Of a stretch of DNA of 64,000 nucleotides, positions 22,376 through 32,640 are shown one piece after another. This DNA is from Lepiota brunneoincarnata. Taxonomy: Eukaryota; Basidiomycota; Agaricomycetes; Agaricales; Agaricaceae. The stretch is taken from NCBI GenBank assembly GCA_023014365.1, contig JAEBUN010000005.1:2294001-2358000 (forward strand), in the 5' to 3' direction. The notes under the pieces are model-generated. The model was not told the DNA's origin. It worked only from the letters and a program-made list of their open reading frames with translations, and did no database searches. How positions within the stretch are numbered: position 1 is the stretch's first letter; each line of letters opens with the position of its first letter. The position numbers were made by a program, and so were the translations under genes.

Positions 22376-23996
22376 GTGGATGTGAATAGGCCACAGGAGT
22401 TACCTTACAGTCAGGTACTACCATTGCCTATGATAGCTGAGGTACCTCCTGTACTGGTGAAAGAAGCTAGTAACAGAGGAAAGCCAAGTTATAAAAGGCA
22501 AGCTCCCATTGAAGTGGATGTAGAGGTGAATGATGTTTTGAGTAGGGTATTATCAGGAGAAGTGTCAGTTACTCATGAAGAGCTGTTCGCATTATTGCTG
22601 AAATATAGGGAAGCTTGTAAAGAAAAGATTGCTAGGAAGCATATTCCAGTTGAGATAGAAGAAGCTAATAAAATACCAGCTTCAAACAATCCCGATGAAC
22701 CAATGGTTCAAGTAAATATGTGGAATCTTGCTGGTGCATGAAAGTACTGGAGAACTTTACAGAAATCAGGAGGTGAAGTTGAAGCCTAGGTTGTCAATGA
22801 CCCTGTCTTGCAATATCTTGAAACTTTACCTGAGGAGGATCGTCTGAAACAAGTTTTTGTGGCTAGAGAGTCAGAAAACTTATGATCCATACCAGTTATT
22901 ATAAATGAATTTAAGAATGAAGAAGCAGTTTTGGATAGTGGCTCCCAAATCATAGCTATGAGTCGAGAGGCAGCAGAAGCATGTGCTTTGATGTGGGATC
23001 CCTTTATGACTTTCAAGATGCAGAGTGCCAACAGATCGATCAATAGAATGCATGGTTTAGCTAGGGATGTACCATTCTGGATGGCAGGTGTAACTGTCTA
23101 TCTACAGATGCATATTCTAGAAGAACTGTCATATCATGTTTTATTAGGGAGACTATTTGATGTGTTAACAGAGAGTGAAATAAAGAATAAGGCAAATGGT
23201 GGACAACTTGTCATAGTAACAGATCCGAATACAAAGGGTAAAACTATTTTACCTACTTATCCAAGAGGAGGCATTTCAGAGATGCCTCTAGCAAATTTTT
23301 GACTAGCCTTGATGAATTGGAAAATAAACAAGGAGAGGCTGTATGGGTTATTGAGATAGATAAGGAACAAAAACCTTGGATTAGAAAAGAACTGATGTTA
23401 GAAAATTCAAACTATACCATAGATGAGCTACAAGTATTATATTTGCACAAGAGCTTATCTGAAAAGAACTATACTCAAGAAGAAAAGCAGACTTTACAAG
23501 TTTTCTTTAGCCAAGTGGCTGGGCAGACTTATGAGCCTGTATCAAGGAAAATCCCTGTAGAAGAAATGTAAGAGCTAATGAATGAGGAGAAAATCGAAAG
23601 AGCCAGAAGGCTTGAAGAAGAAAACAGATATAAAATCAAAAGCTATGTATGTATTCAAACCTGGAGACCTAGTTCTGGTAAGAAACACTATAGAAATGTC
23701 AGCTGATCGTAAGATGAAACCACAATATCTTGGTCCAATGGTGGTACTCTCTAGAGGAAAAGGAGGTGCTTACATTGTGGCAGAACTGGATGGGTCAGTC
23801 TGGCAGAATAAAGTAGCAGAATTCTGGGTCATTCCCTTTTTAGCTAGAAAAAAGATCCAATTGCCATCACAGGTTTATGATCTAATTGATCTGTCATGAG
23901 AAGGACTGGAAAAGCTTACAAAGGAATTGGACCAAGGAGATATAGGAGAGGAAGCTCGATTTACTGAGCTCTTGGAAGATGGAATTCATGCATAAA
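22376..23996 (+). pseudogene. pol: Gypsy pol remnant: retropepsin and integrase C-terminus, RT/RNase H/integrase core absent
   Basis: Order on the plus strand: a linker (22376-22741); a stop-broken run leading into an aspartic protease with AVLDSGSQIIAMS (near 22930) and ELSYHVLLGRLFDVLT (23120-23170), then ITDPNT/PTYPRGG-like sequence to 23302; a linker frame (23299-23571); then directly the integrase C-terminal segment [11 protein letters not shown]...[20 protein letters not shown] (23660-23770) and a tail to a TAA at 23996. A normal Gypsy pol would have about 2.5-3 kb of RT, RNase H and integrase core between the two, and none is present. Stops include TGA in ESENL*SIP near 22882 (CGA-to-TGA) and TGA at 23897. 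The element is non-autonomous and decayed. Confidence 0.8.
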
Positions 23997-24080
23997 AAAC
24001 TTCTATTGAGACTGTAAAATACAGAAACAATACAAGAAAAACTACATGAAAAACTATCAGGGGTTACAGAAGCAAGTTAG

Positions 24081-24677
24081 CTAAACAGATGATGGAGAAG
24101 TAAAAGGCCTATTGTTTAACAAATCAATGAGTATCTCTTGCTCGTGAAGAAGAAATTGGAAGTGTTTAGCAGTTCCCTCTAGATCAGGAATAATGGTCAA
24201 AAGGGACTGACTAATATTTAACAGACATCCTTGGAGGACTTCAGGAGAAGCCTCCTCAGTCTGTTTTTGCTGAAGAACCTGTGCCTGAGCAAAACACTCT
24301 TTGAGCTTGGAGACGAGGCTATCTAAGAGATTTTTGTCAAGCCATCCATGGGTTAAATAAAGAGAAAGCATACCAGGGAGACTAGTAAAGTTGTTCAATA
24401 CATGAACATGTTTTTGATTTGACCAATTTTTAGCTACAAGCTGAGTGGCCAGTTGATACACCTTGCTATCAGTATCTATGCCAGGGACTGCAGAATAGGG
24501 CAGACATACAGTCCTAGCAGGGTTGGTGTTAGGGCAACCTGGGAGGCCTTGACAGCTCAGGGGGAGCCAAAACAACTGCAGGGAAATCCTAAGTGATATT
24601 AAGCTATGAGTTATGTACAGGACACATACCTGCAGGGAAATCCTAAGAGAATAGGATGAGGAAACCCCTGCAGGCAA
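24081..24677 (-). CDS. hypothetical protein, 198 aa frame
   Basis: Minus-strand frame with a hydrophobic, repetitive start (residues 1-45) that is probably non-coding, followed by more protein-like sequence: KVYQLATQLVAKNWSNQKH, LYLTHGWLDKNLLDSLVSKLKECFAQAQ and a Leu-rich C-terminus ending NNRPFTSPSSV. The direct repeat CTGCAGGGAAATCCTAAG (24576 and 24631) falls in the doubtful N-terminal part. Likely the last exon of a spliced gene starting further right. No family recognised. Confidence 0.35.
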   Translation of the reverse strand: MPAGVSSSYSLRISLQVCVLYITHSLISLRISLQLFWLPLSCQGLPGCPNTNPARTVCLPYSAVPGIDTDSKVYQLATQLVAKNWSNQKHVHVLNNFTSLPGMLSLYLTHGWLDKNLLDSLVSKLKECFAQAQVLQQKQTEEASPEVLQGCLLNISQSLLTIIPDLEGTAKHFQFLLHEQEILIDLLNNRPFTSPSSV

Positions 24678-26200
24678 AAACGATGTATATACCTAACTTA
24701 TATAATTAATATAAATCGAACCAGGCTTAGCTGTGGTGTCTCTAGATTGCGCAAGGCCTGGTGTGGTTGAAACAAATGTGGGATGTGAATATGATAGTCT
24801 GGAGTCTGTAGGAATGAGAGGGAATGAGGGACGGTTTTATCTGGACAGTGAGGGAGTGTATGGAGTATTCTGGCTGTGTTTGCAGTATGAGCGTTTGAAG
24901 GGAGGGATATAAAATGCGTTGGAGGGCACAGGGGTGTTGATAGGGTTAATGGAGGTGTTGCTGAGGTGTCTGGAGTGTCCCCTTACAGTTGGCCTCCTAT
25001 GACAGGTATTGATTAAACAAGAAATAGATTGAATGACATGAAATGTACTCTACCAGGGGAAGAATTTCAACACTTCAATGATGTACATCCATCATTGGAA
25101 GCAGTCGGGTCTTTTTCAGGAACAAGATCCATATCAATGGCCATGTCCTGATGAAGAAAATGAAAATAAATAAGAAACAAAATACATTATAAAGAAAGAT
25201 AAGACAGACTAAAGTCTTGGTCAGGACAGTACCAGTAGATGTAGAGCCAGGAATGCTCTCATCTTGAGTGTCCTTGCAAGAATGACAAGACTTAAGTTCA
25301 TAAGTGGACTAGCTAAAGAAGCAAAAAATCGAACGTACTTTTTTAGGACCTGTTGGAATGTCTCTGGAACCTATATCCTTTTTCTTGAGGGCTTCTTGGA
25401 CTCGATCATGAGTACAAGCCTGAGCAATATGGCCACAAACATCAGAAATGGTGTGGTAGGCAGGGGGTTTGATGTATTCTTTGTAAAAGTTGTTTTGATA
25501 TGCTTCAAAGCTTCAATGGGCATGGAACAAAAGATCTTGATTATTCTGTTCTGAGAATGCATTGGGATCCTCATCCAGTGTGTGGATAAACGCAGCCTAA
25601 GGACCATTGAGAAGTAGCTAGTCAAATGAGTGGATAAAAACACAAACCAAAGGCTTCTCCATAGCAACAAGAGCCTTCTCCATGGGAGACTGAGGAATTT
25701 TGCCATTGGCAAGGCATTGGATGTGGTACTTCATGGTACTAATCACTTCATCAAGCTTGGTAAATCAAGCAGATAAATTAGCAGGCATGAAATAGAAAAA
25801 GGAGGGGTGAAAACAAACATTAGCCTTCCCTGGCCTGTTTTATAGATGATGAAAGCTAAAATCTGATTAGCTATCTCCACCTACACAAGACAGGAATGCA
25901 GCAATCTTGAAGATGTGTAAGCTGTTTCACCCAAAGAGTCGGTGAAGGCACCTATCTATAGTAAGGGGGAGATAGGCGGTAGCACAGGTGCCACCATTAT
26001 TATTTTCACATATAAAACAACAAATTTCAATCTGGAATGGGCAAATAAACCCACTTTGACCCTAATTCATGCAAGAAAATATAGAGAATGAAAAATAAAA
26101 TTGAAAAGCCCTAAATAGAAAAAGGGGTGACACATAGAGAACAAATATACTACAGGACACAAGAGGAGGGGATACAAAGGAGCAGCTTCAAAGTTGAGAA
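24678..26200 (-). pseudogene. decayed coding traces, no full gene
   Basis: 24678-25260 shows no coding signal. On the minus strand 25740-25264 reads as broken coding sequence in one main frame: KYHIQCLANGKIPQSPMEKAL, EDPNAFSEQNNQDLLFHAH, AYHTISDVCGHIAQACTHD. It is interrupted by TAG/TAA/TGA codons that could derive from Gln, Trp or Arg codons. 25800-26200 is AT-rich without frames. Not recognised; it may be an upstream exon of the gene ending at 24081. Confidence 0.3.
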
Positions 26201-26218
26201 GCATTTTCAAAACTCTTG

Positions 26219-26710
26219 TTATGTGCTGAAACCTTGTAGTACTGTGTATGAGAGATATAAGGGTGGAATGGCCACCAGAAAGCTAAAACGAACCTTGGCA
26301 ATAGCTGCATCAAAAGCATCAGGAGCAGCATTGTCGCCAGTAAAGCCTGCTTGCCTGTTAATCCTCCTCAAGGAGTGAGAGAAAATGAGAGATTTGGCAA
26401 GGGAATGTTGAAAAAGCTTTTGGGAAAGTTTGTAGTGTGCCTGGGCAGCAATGTTGTTGTTGAAAGCAGAAAAGAAATTAGAGATTAAGGGATTGAGGGC
26501 TGGGACAAAAGATCTTAGTGATAAGGTTGAATAAGAAAAGAGTAAATGTACAGGTAAACCAGTCCGATGGTGAGAAATTGGTAGGAATGTCTGCATCAAG
26601 AGGCCTATCAGAAGTGCCTGGAGAAGAGGGACAAGAGGGGGCTGAGTCACTGGTGAGAGCAATGTCAACAGCAAAAGCTGGAATGTCATTTGAGCTGTGG
26701 GACATGGTGA
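26219..26710 (-). pseudogene. hypothetical exon traces
   Basis: A minus frame begins MSHSSNDIPAFAVDIALTSD (ATG near 26705) and continues with a Ser/Pro-rich N-terminus (SAPSCPSSPGTSDRPLDADI). Another frame then carries AGFTGDNAAPDAFDAAIAKV near 26290-26345. Splice signals could not be fixed. It lies between similar unrecognised minus-strand pieces and probably belongs to a separate small gene. Confidence 0.3.
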
Positions 26711-26983
26711 GCAGGGACAGAAGCATAGAGACAAAGAAGTGAGCAAGGGTGGAGAACACCTAATTATCTGAGACCATGGGAATATTCCAACAAAACAGAT
26801 AGGTTCTCCATTAACAGGGGATCATACCATGACATAACTCAGGGCTACCCTGAAAGAGACAGGTACAGAGAGTACCATATTTAGAATAGGAATGGATCAA
26901 GAAAAAGTTATATTTGAAACCCATTTTTCAGGAGTAAAACACAAGACAAATATAACTAAAGGTCAAATAGCAGTGATAAGAAG

Positions 26984-28204
26984 TTAAGGGGATATAGAGA
27001 AGGTGTTGAAGATGCCCAATGAGCGGTCAGCAGACTCAGGGACCTTGTTGTTTGATGGACCAGCAATGCTCTGAGACAGACCAGCAGCCTTGTAAAACTC
27101 AGCAAAAGTGATGAACAATTCACCTCTGAGACATTCGATCTCCTGATGTAATGCCCCTTCAAGCAAAATCTTGTTGGTAACAGTAAGGAACACGTCCAAA
27201 CTGGCCTGGTCCTTAACAAAGCCAGCATTGATGAGGAAGTTGGGACTGTGATCCTTGTTTAGCAGCTGAATGTGCAAAAGGATTTGGCAGAGCAAATTTT
27301 CGAATTGAAGCTGGGCAGCCTTGTAAGCCTGACCCACGACAGTTGTACCAAAGTAGGTAGCTTTGGCATTAGCCAGAAGCTGACCTAGGACTAAAAAGAG
27401 CAAATTAATTAAATTGAACTGAAGATAAATTAAGACAGGGCACTTACAAATTGAACCCAACAAGGTAACTTGCACTGAACTATCAGCATTGGTGAGGCAA
27501 AGTTGGGGAGGGAATTGTTTGCCACAGTTTGGAAGTGAATGGAGGATGCAGTGGGTGCAGGGGTGCTGCTCCTCAAAAAATGTGCAGTATTCAAATGTCC
27601 AAGTGCAATTATGGCAGCAGGGTGGAATTTGTGCCAACTGCACAGTGAAGGTATGACATAAAAAATGAAATGAGAAGGAAGGAAGGAGGCTTACCTCTTG
27701 ACGAGCGGCCTCACAATGTTGAAAAAGTTGCATGAGGTCTTTACCAATTAAGGGCATTGCGAGAGTTCACCCAAATACCTGGTCATAGTCCTCTTTGCTC
27801 CGAATGGACACCACTGATAAGAAGGTTTTCAGTGGGCAAATAAATAGAAAACAGAGAAATGAGAATGTACTGCAAAAATTGTGAGGTACACCCAGACCTT
27901 TTTTGCCTGAAGAACAAGTGACAGGAAGGGGTGGGACCTCAAAAATACTTGGGTTGCCTGACCTTTACCTTTCACCTGAGCTGAACATTGCTTTCCTGTG
28001 CTAGAGACTGCCTGACTTTGTTTGGACCATGTGGTTGACCGAGAAGCAGTTTTGCACATTTAGGACATGATAGCTAAAGGAACGTCATCATCAGATGGTG
28101 AATTGGGTTCTGTTACATGAGAGGAATTGTCCTCTGGTACCGTTGATGGGACAGCTGACTCATTAGGAGTGTGACCAACTTCTTCATTACTGCCAGAATC
28201 CATG
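26984..28204 (-). CDS. spliced hypothetical gene with cysteine-rich segment
   Basis: Not recognised. An acidic N-terminus MDSGSNEEVGHTPNES starts at 28204 and reaches a TAA near 28061. A basic Ser/Thr/Lys-rich piece MCKTASRSTTWSKQSQ begins at 28059, and the main frame of 257 codons runs 27757-26984. The main frame contains a Cys cluster, PPCCHNCTWTFEYC...HPCTHCILHSLPNCGKQFP (about 27620-27500), resembling a zinc-binding segment, then a helical region (LGQLLANAKATYFGTTVVGQAY). An intron within the main frame is possible near 27680-27640, where hydrophobic low-complexity sequence interrupts. Zinc binding is inference. Confidence 0.4.
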
Positions 28205-28460
28205 GTGATAATAGGAGAGAGGCTGACATGAGTTTGAGAAGCTAAAAAAGGGTACAGAAGAAATAATGTTATGGTCTAGCTAATTTGGCAACGAGATGAA
28301 TGTTGCTTACCCAATAACAGTTGCTGGCTTAGAGGCTGAGTGGTCGAAGAGTTAGAAAGAGCAATAATGGGTGGCAACGGCAGGGATTTGTGACCTGGTG
28401 TTTCTGATAAAAAGACCCAAGCTGCAATGTAGAATAAGTATTGCAAATGTGAGAAGGGGG
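28205..28460. other. upstream flank, no gene
   Basis: Between the start of the minus-strand Cys-rich gene and the poly(T) tail of LINE A1 I see no supported frame. GTGAGAAGGGGG directly precedes the poly(T) and is the left target flank of A1; its partner at the far end of A1 was not found. Confidence 0.35.
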
Positions 28461-28813
28461 TTTTTTTTTTTTTTTAAAAAAAAAATCTCCAATTTATTAC
28501 ACGGGCCATATGCAGCTACATACTACAGTACAAATGACCAAGCTGTACACTACAGGGTATCTGTATATACAATGTGTGACTGCGGATGCAGGCATGCATT
28601 TTCCCATGCCCAGGACAAAGCTGCCCCAAATGATTGGAGGTGGGAAGACAGCTACTGCCCAGCACATGGAGCAGGCACCAGACTGAGGTGAGGTTCCCCC
28701 CCTTATTGGGGGTTAGGGGTCAGTTCCCATGTAAATCCCTACACGCCACCTGAAGGTAGCAGGGGAATAACCAGCACCCCGGCCCAGACCTAACTGGGTG
28801 CCAGGCAGAACTA

Positions 28814-30683
28814 CTAGCTGATACTTCCCAGAGAGGGCCCAGCCCTCTTGGCGAATGCAAACATGGTCAGTGATGCCTTGAGGAAAGCAATGAGGACCTC
28901 GACTGTAGCCAGAACCCCTGCTATGGAATGCCTAGGGCAGTTCCGAAACACCTGCTCACAAGTCTCCTCCCAAAACCTGCAGCAACAGGAATAATCTTCT
29001 TGCAGGAAGAAGTGCCTCCGATAGCTCCCTATCAGCATGTGGTTAAGCATAGCACATGTCATCTGGGCCATAACAGACACCAAATGAGTGTGTGGGATCT
29101 AGGCCCCACTGCGGAGATATGTGGGCTGCAGGGGATGATTGTCGTCCCTGGTGAGCTGGAGAAAACCATGCCTGCGATGGTCAGGATCCTAGAACAAATC
29201 GATCCAGCAGTCCTGACAAGAGCATACTTCCTCCTTACAGAGGTAGTCAAGTGAGGCCCAGGGCCAAGCCCCTACCCCAATGGAAGGCAACAACCACGCG
29301 AAGTTGTGCACCTAAGTGTGGAAAGGCCACTTCACATGTGAAGGGACTTTCCAGAAGTGAACTGAGCAGGCTGGACTCCTGGCAAACCACTTGGCAAGAA
29401 GGCAGCACACCACCAGGGACTGGCCCTGGGCAGAGTGCACCGATGGGTCCACCACCTGCCTGGCTGAGGCCATTGAGTCAGTGAACAGAATAAGACTAAC
29501 AGCACCCTTGACAGAAACTGCCTTGGACACTACCAGCTGGATGGTGAAAAGCTCAGCCTTGGGAGCTGTAACCTTCCCCCCAGGGAGCCAGACTGTGTGA
29601 ATGCAATCCATGCCCCAGAACATTTGAGCGGCAGAAACTGCCTGGTGGACCCGGTGAGGTGGCAGACTCATGTCCATTGCTGCCACCAGAACCCCTGCCT
29701 CAGCCTGCACCCAGGCCAGGACCCAGTTGAGAGCCACAACATGGGCCAGAAGGGCATCATCCACCCCCCAGTCATACAAGTGGAAGTGGACCCTGTCCAG
29801 ATGCACATCCAAGAGATGATGCCCCAGCCAAGCCTCCAGCACAACCATGTTGAAAGGCCTGGCAAGGGCAGTAAGATGCTAGTTAGCATTAACAATGGGC
29901 CCCTTCACCTTGATTAACTCTCAGGGAGGGAGCCTAGCTATGGACTGGGCATGAGACTGGAGATTGTTGCTGTACCCCCAGCCAAGGAGAGTGCAAACAG
30001 GATGACCTGGAGCAAGTGTGCTGTACTGCAACTTGGCATGATTACAAAGCTTCCAGAGATGAAGATGGATGGGGATCAGGCCTGCAATGGCCCCAACCCC
30101 CCCATCAGGCAATGTCCTAAAGGCGCCAGTAATCCAGAGTGTAGCCTGACACTGCATCCGGCAAAAGTGGTCCAGAGTGCCCTTATACCTAGCACCCCAG
30201 TAGTACCACAGATGGAAGCTGTACATGGCGATAGGAACCATGCACAACTGATAAAGAAGGTGCTTTTGATCAGGCAGAAGCCCCTAGACAGAATTACCAA
30301 GCATCCCCATGGCCTTGACCGTGGAGATGGCCTTAGTAGAGTAGAAGTGAACATGCTCCTTAAACATAAGGGCACGATTGAAGTAGAAGCCCAAATACCT
30401 CCAATAGGTCTTGGGCCAAAGAGGGGTAGTGCCAGTGAACGGGGGAAACCCCAAATCTACTGGGGGGTTCTCACCGGAATGATCCCATGAGAAGTGAAAG
30501 AGCTTGTACTTGTTATGCTCCACAACAAGTGCAAACCAAGTAAAGGTGTCATGAACCACCTTGTAAGATCTGCAGAGAAGGACACAATTGGCATCCAGGT
30601 CCCAGGCCTGCACCATGATGGTACCATCATCAACGTAAGAAAGGAGCAAGAGGCCTAGCTGAGGGAGCCCCTGCTTGATAATG
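28814..30683 (-). pseudogene. LINE A1 RT C-terminus / RNase H / zinc motif
   Basis: Coding part of A1 left of the mariner. RT contains LSYVDDGTIM (30625), then LWYYWGARYKGTLDH...FRTLPDGGVGAIAGLIP (30200-30080). RNase H follows with LFTIQLVVSKA and LILFTDSMASARQ (about 29550-29450). The first RNase H Asp motif reads AAMDMS instead of (A/V)TDAS. A TGA separates RT from RNase H (LPP*ELIK, 29929); copy A6 has the same TGAGAG while A5 reads TGCAAG, so this difference predates the insertions. Further stops follow at 29310. Not functional as read. Confidence 0.8.
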
Positions 30684-30685
30684 TA

Positions 30686-30895
30686 CAGTGACCCACAAAA
30701 CCGTTCCAATGTTTTGTACTTTTGACTTAAAGTAGTAATAGCTCAGTAAATAAAATAGCTAAATTTGTGAATATATTTATAAACATAGCCAAATATGTCA
30801 TATCCGACCCTGCAAAGTCGCGTTATGTAATACTTCTAAATGAGGCAATTATGAATTTTGTAATCATTTTAAGTCATTGGAACGGTTTTGTCAAT
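30686..30895 (+). repeat. left terminal inverted repeat of Tc1/mariner, internally palindromic
   Basis: 210 bp. Besides matching the right end, its outer (near 30695-30711) and inner (near 30876-30892) borders carry the same 17-bp motif, ACAAAACCGTTCCAATG, in opposite orientations. IR/DR-type Tc1 elements such as Sleeping Beauty carry two direct repeats per end; here the paired sites are inverted. Confidence 0.9.
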
Positions 30896-31034
30896 AGTAA
30901 TTTTTAATACTAATCCAAGCAATCACATGACTCCGTTGATTGTGAATCAACAAGATCATGTGACCACGTGTCTTTGACATATAAATAGATGTGCTGACAG
31001 CCATGTCCCATCATTCTCAACCCCCCTACCTACC

Positions 31035-32051
31035 ATGAAGCCATTATCTTCTACTCTAAAGCAAACCATCCTCTCTTTGCTAAATTCTCATCATTCCTAT
31101 ACTAAAATTGAGGCAATTACTGGTGTTGGGCGCAGTACCATATCCAGGCTAGCCTCTAAAAATTGTTCCAGCCTTACTAAATCACTTGGAGGACGTCCTT
31201 CAAAACTCTCTACCACTAATATTCGGCATGCTATCCATCTTATCTCTGCTGGCAAGGCTGAAACTGCTGTAGATATAGCCAAATCTCTTGCTCCCATCAT
31301 TGGGACATCAGTCTCTTCACAGACTGTAGCAAGGCATCTCAAACAGGCAGGAATGAAGGCTGTAGTCAAGCAAAAAAAGCCTTTACTCTCTGACAAGCAT
31401 AGGAGGGCTAGGCTGGATTTTGCTCTGACACACCAGCATTGGACTATGGAGGACTGGAAGCTGGTTGTATGGTCTGATGAGACCAAAATTAATTGTTTGG
31501 GGTCAGATGGGAGGAAGTGGGGATGGAAAAAGAAGGGAGAGGGGCTTAGTGAAAGATTGGTCAAGGGAACTCTGAAGTATGGAGGAGGATCAGTGATGGT
31601 TTGGGGCTGTATGCTGTGGGATGGCCCAGGCTATGCAGTGAGGATTGATGGAAGGATGGATGCAGAGTTGTTTGTGCAAATTTTGGAGGAAGATTTGAAG
31701 AAGAGTCTCCGGTGGTACAAGCTTAAACCCCGAGATATTATCTTTCAGCAAGATAATGACCCCAAACACAAGAGTACACTGGCCAAAGAATGGTTTCAAA
31801 AAAATCATTTTAGGCTCCTAACCTGGCCAGCACAGTCACCTGACCTCAATCCCATTGAACACTTATGGGAATATGTGAAGAGAAAGTTGGGAGAGTATGA
31901 ATCTCCTCCCAAGGGTATGGAGGAGTTGTGGCAGAGGGTAGAAAAGGAGTGGGATGCTATTCCAGCTTCTGAGTGTCAGAAGTTAATTGAAAGTATGCCT
32001 AGAAGAGTAGCAGCTGTACTCAAAGCCAGGGGGGGCTACTCTAAGTACTAG
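31035..32051 (+). CDS. Tc1/mariner transposase (DD34E), intact
   Basis: 338-codon uninterrupted frame, starting MKPLSSTLKQTILSLLNSHH and ending GGYSKY. The N-terminus has a paired-type helix-turn-helix DNA-binding region (TKIEAITGVGRSTISRLASK, then a second HTH about residues 70-115). Catalytic triad: D in VVWSDETKI (about residue 151), D in IFQQDNDPKH, and E in LNPIEHLWE, with exactly 34 residues between the last two, the Tc1 signature. Length is typical of the family. A TATA-like TATAAATAG lies near 30980. It catalyses cut-and-paste transposition into TA sites; with intact TIRs the element could be autonomous, though activity is untested. Confidence 0.96.
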   Translation: MKPLSSTLKQTILSLLNSHHSYTKIEAITGVGRSTISRLASKNCSSLTKSLGGRPSKLSTTNIRHAIHLISAGKAETAVDIAKSLAPIIGTSVSSQTVARHLKQAGMKAVVKQKKPLLSDKHRRARLDFALTHQHWTMEDWKLVVWSDETKINCLGSDGRKWGWKKKGEGLSERLVKGTLKYGGGSVMVWGCMLWDGPGYAVRIDGRMDAELFVQILEEDLKKSLRWYKLKPRDIIFQQDNDPKHKSTLAKEWFQKNHFRLLTWPAQSPDLNPIEHLWEYVKRKLGEYESPPKGMEELWQRVEKEWDAIPASECQKLIESMPRRVAAVLKARGGYSKY

Positions 32052-32081
32052 AAATAATAGGATAGCCTAGTATAATATGTC

Positions 32082-32291
32082 ATTGACAAAACCGTTCCAA
32101 TGACTTAAAATGATTACAAAATTCATAATTGCCTAATTTGGAAGTATTACATGACGCAACTTTGCAGAGTCAGATATGACATATTTGGCTATGTTTATAA
32201 ATATATTCACAAATATGGCTATTTTATTTACTGAGCTATTACTACTTTAAGTCAAAAGTACAAAACATTGGAACGGTTTTGTGGGTCACTG
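32082..32291 (-). repeat. right terminal inverted repeat of Tc1/mariner
   Basis: Reverse complement of the left 210-bp repeat with a few substitutions (for example AGCCATA versus AGCTAAA, CTGACTC versus CCGACCC, and CCAAATTAGG versus CTAAATGAGG). It holds the same pair of oppositely oriented 17-bp motifs at its outer and inner borders. Confidence 0.9.
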
Positions 32292-32640
32292 TATATGGCT
32301 GGAGCCAGATAGAGGCCAGACAGGATGGGTGAGAGGGCAGACCCCTGGCCCACCCCCACCTCTGCCCAGAACAGTTCAGACAGGAAGGAGTTCCAGGCAT
32401 AGCTGGTGAACCTCTCCATGAGATACAAAGCGAAAAATCTGCCAACATAGGGGGAGAACCCCTGCTGGGCAAGAATTGTGAGAAGCATCCCATGATTAAG
32501 GGATGGGAAGAACTGTGCAATGTCAAAGGCAAGAACACTTGTCTTCAACCCGTGGTCCCACCCGGCATGCACAAGGTGCACAAGGTATGTAGGAACCAGC
32601 ATCCTTAGTGGACCTCTGGATCACACCACCAAACTGGTTC

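Larger units (their letters stand above)
30686..32291 (+). mobile_element. Tc1/mariner transposon, 1606 bp, TA target duplication
   Basis: Terminal sequence CAGTGACCCACAAAACCG at both ends (inverted), flanked by TA at 30684-30685 and 32292-32293. The terminal inverted repeats are about 210 bp and nearly identical (roughly ten mismatches), and one intact transposase gene lies between them. The element is inserted in LINE A1, whose RT frame resumes on the other side. It carries little of the C-to-T decay seen around it, consistent with a recent arrival. Confidence 0.97.
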
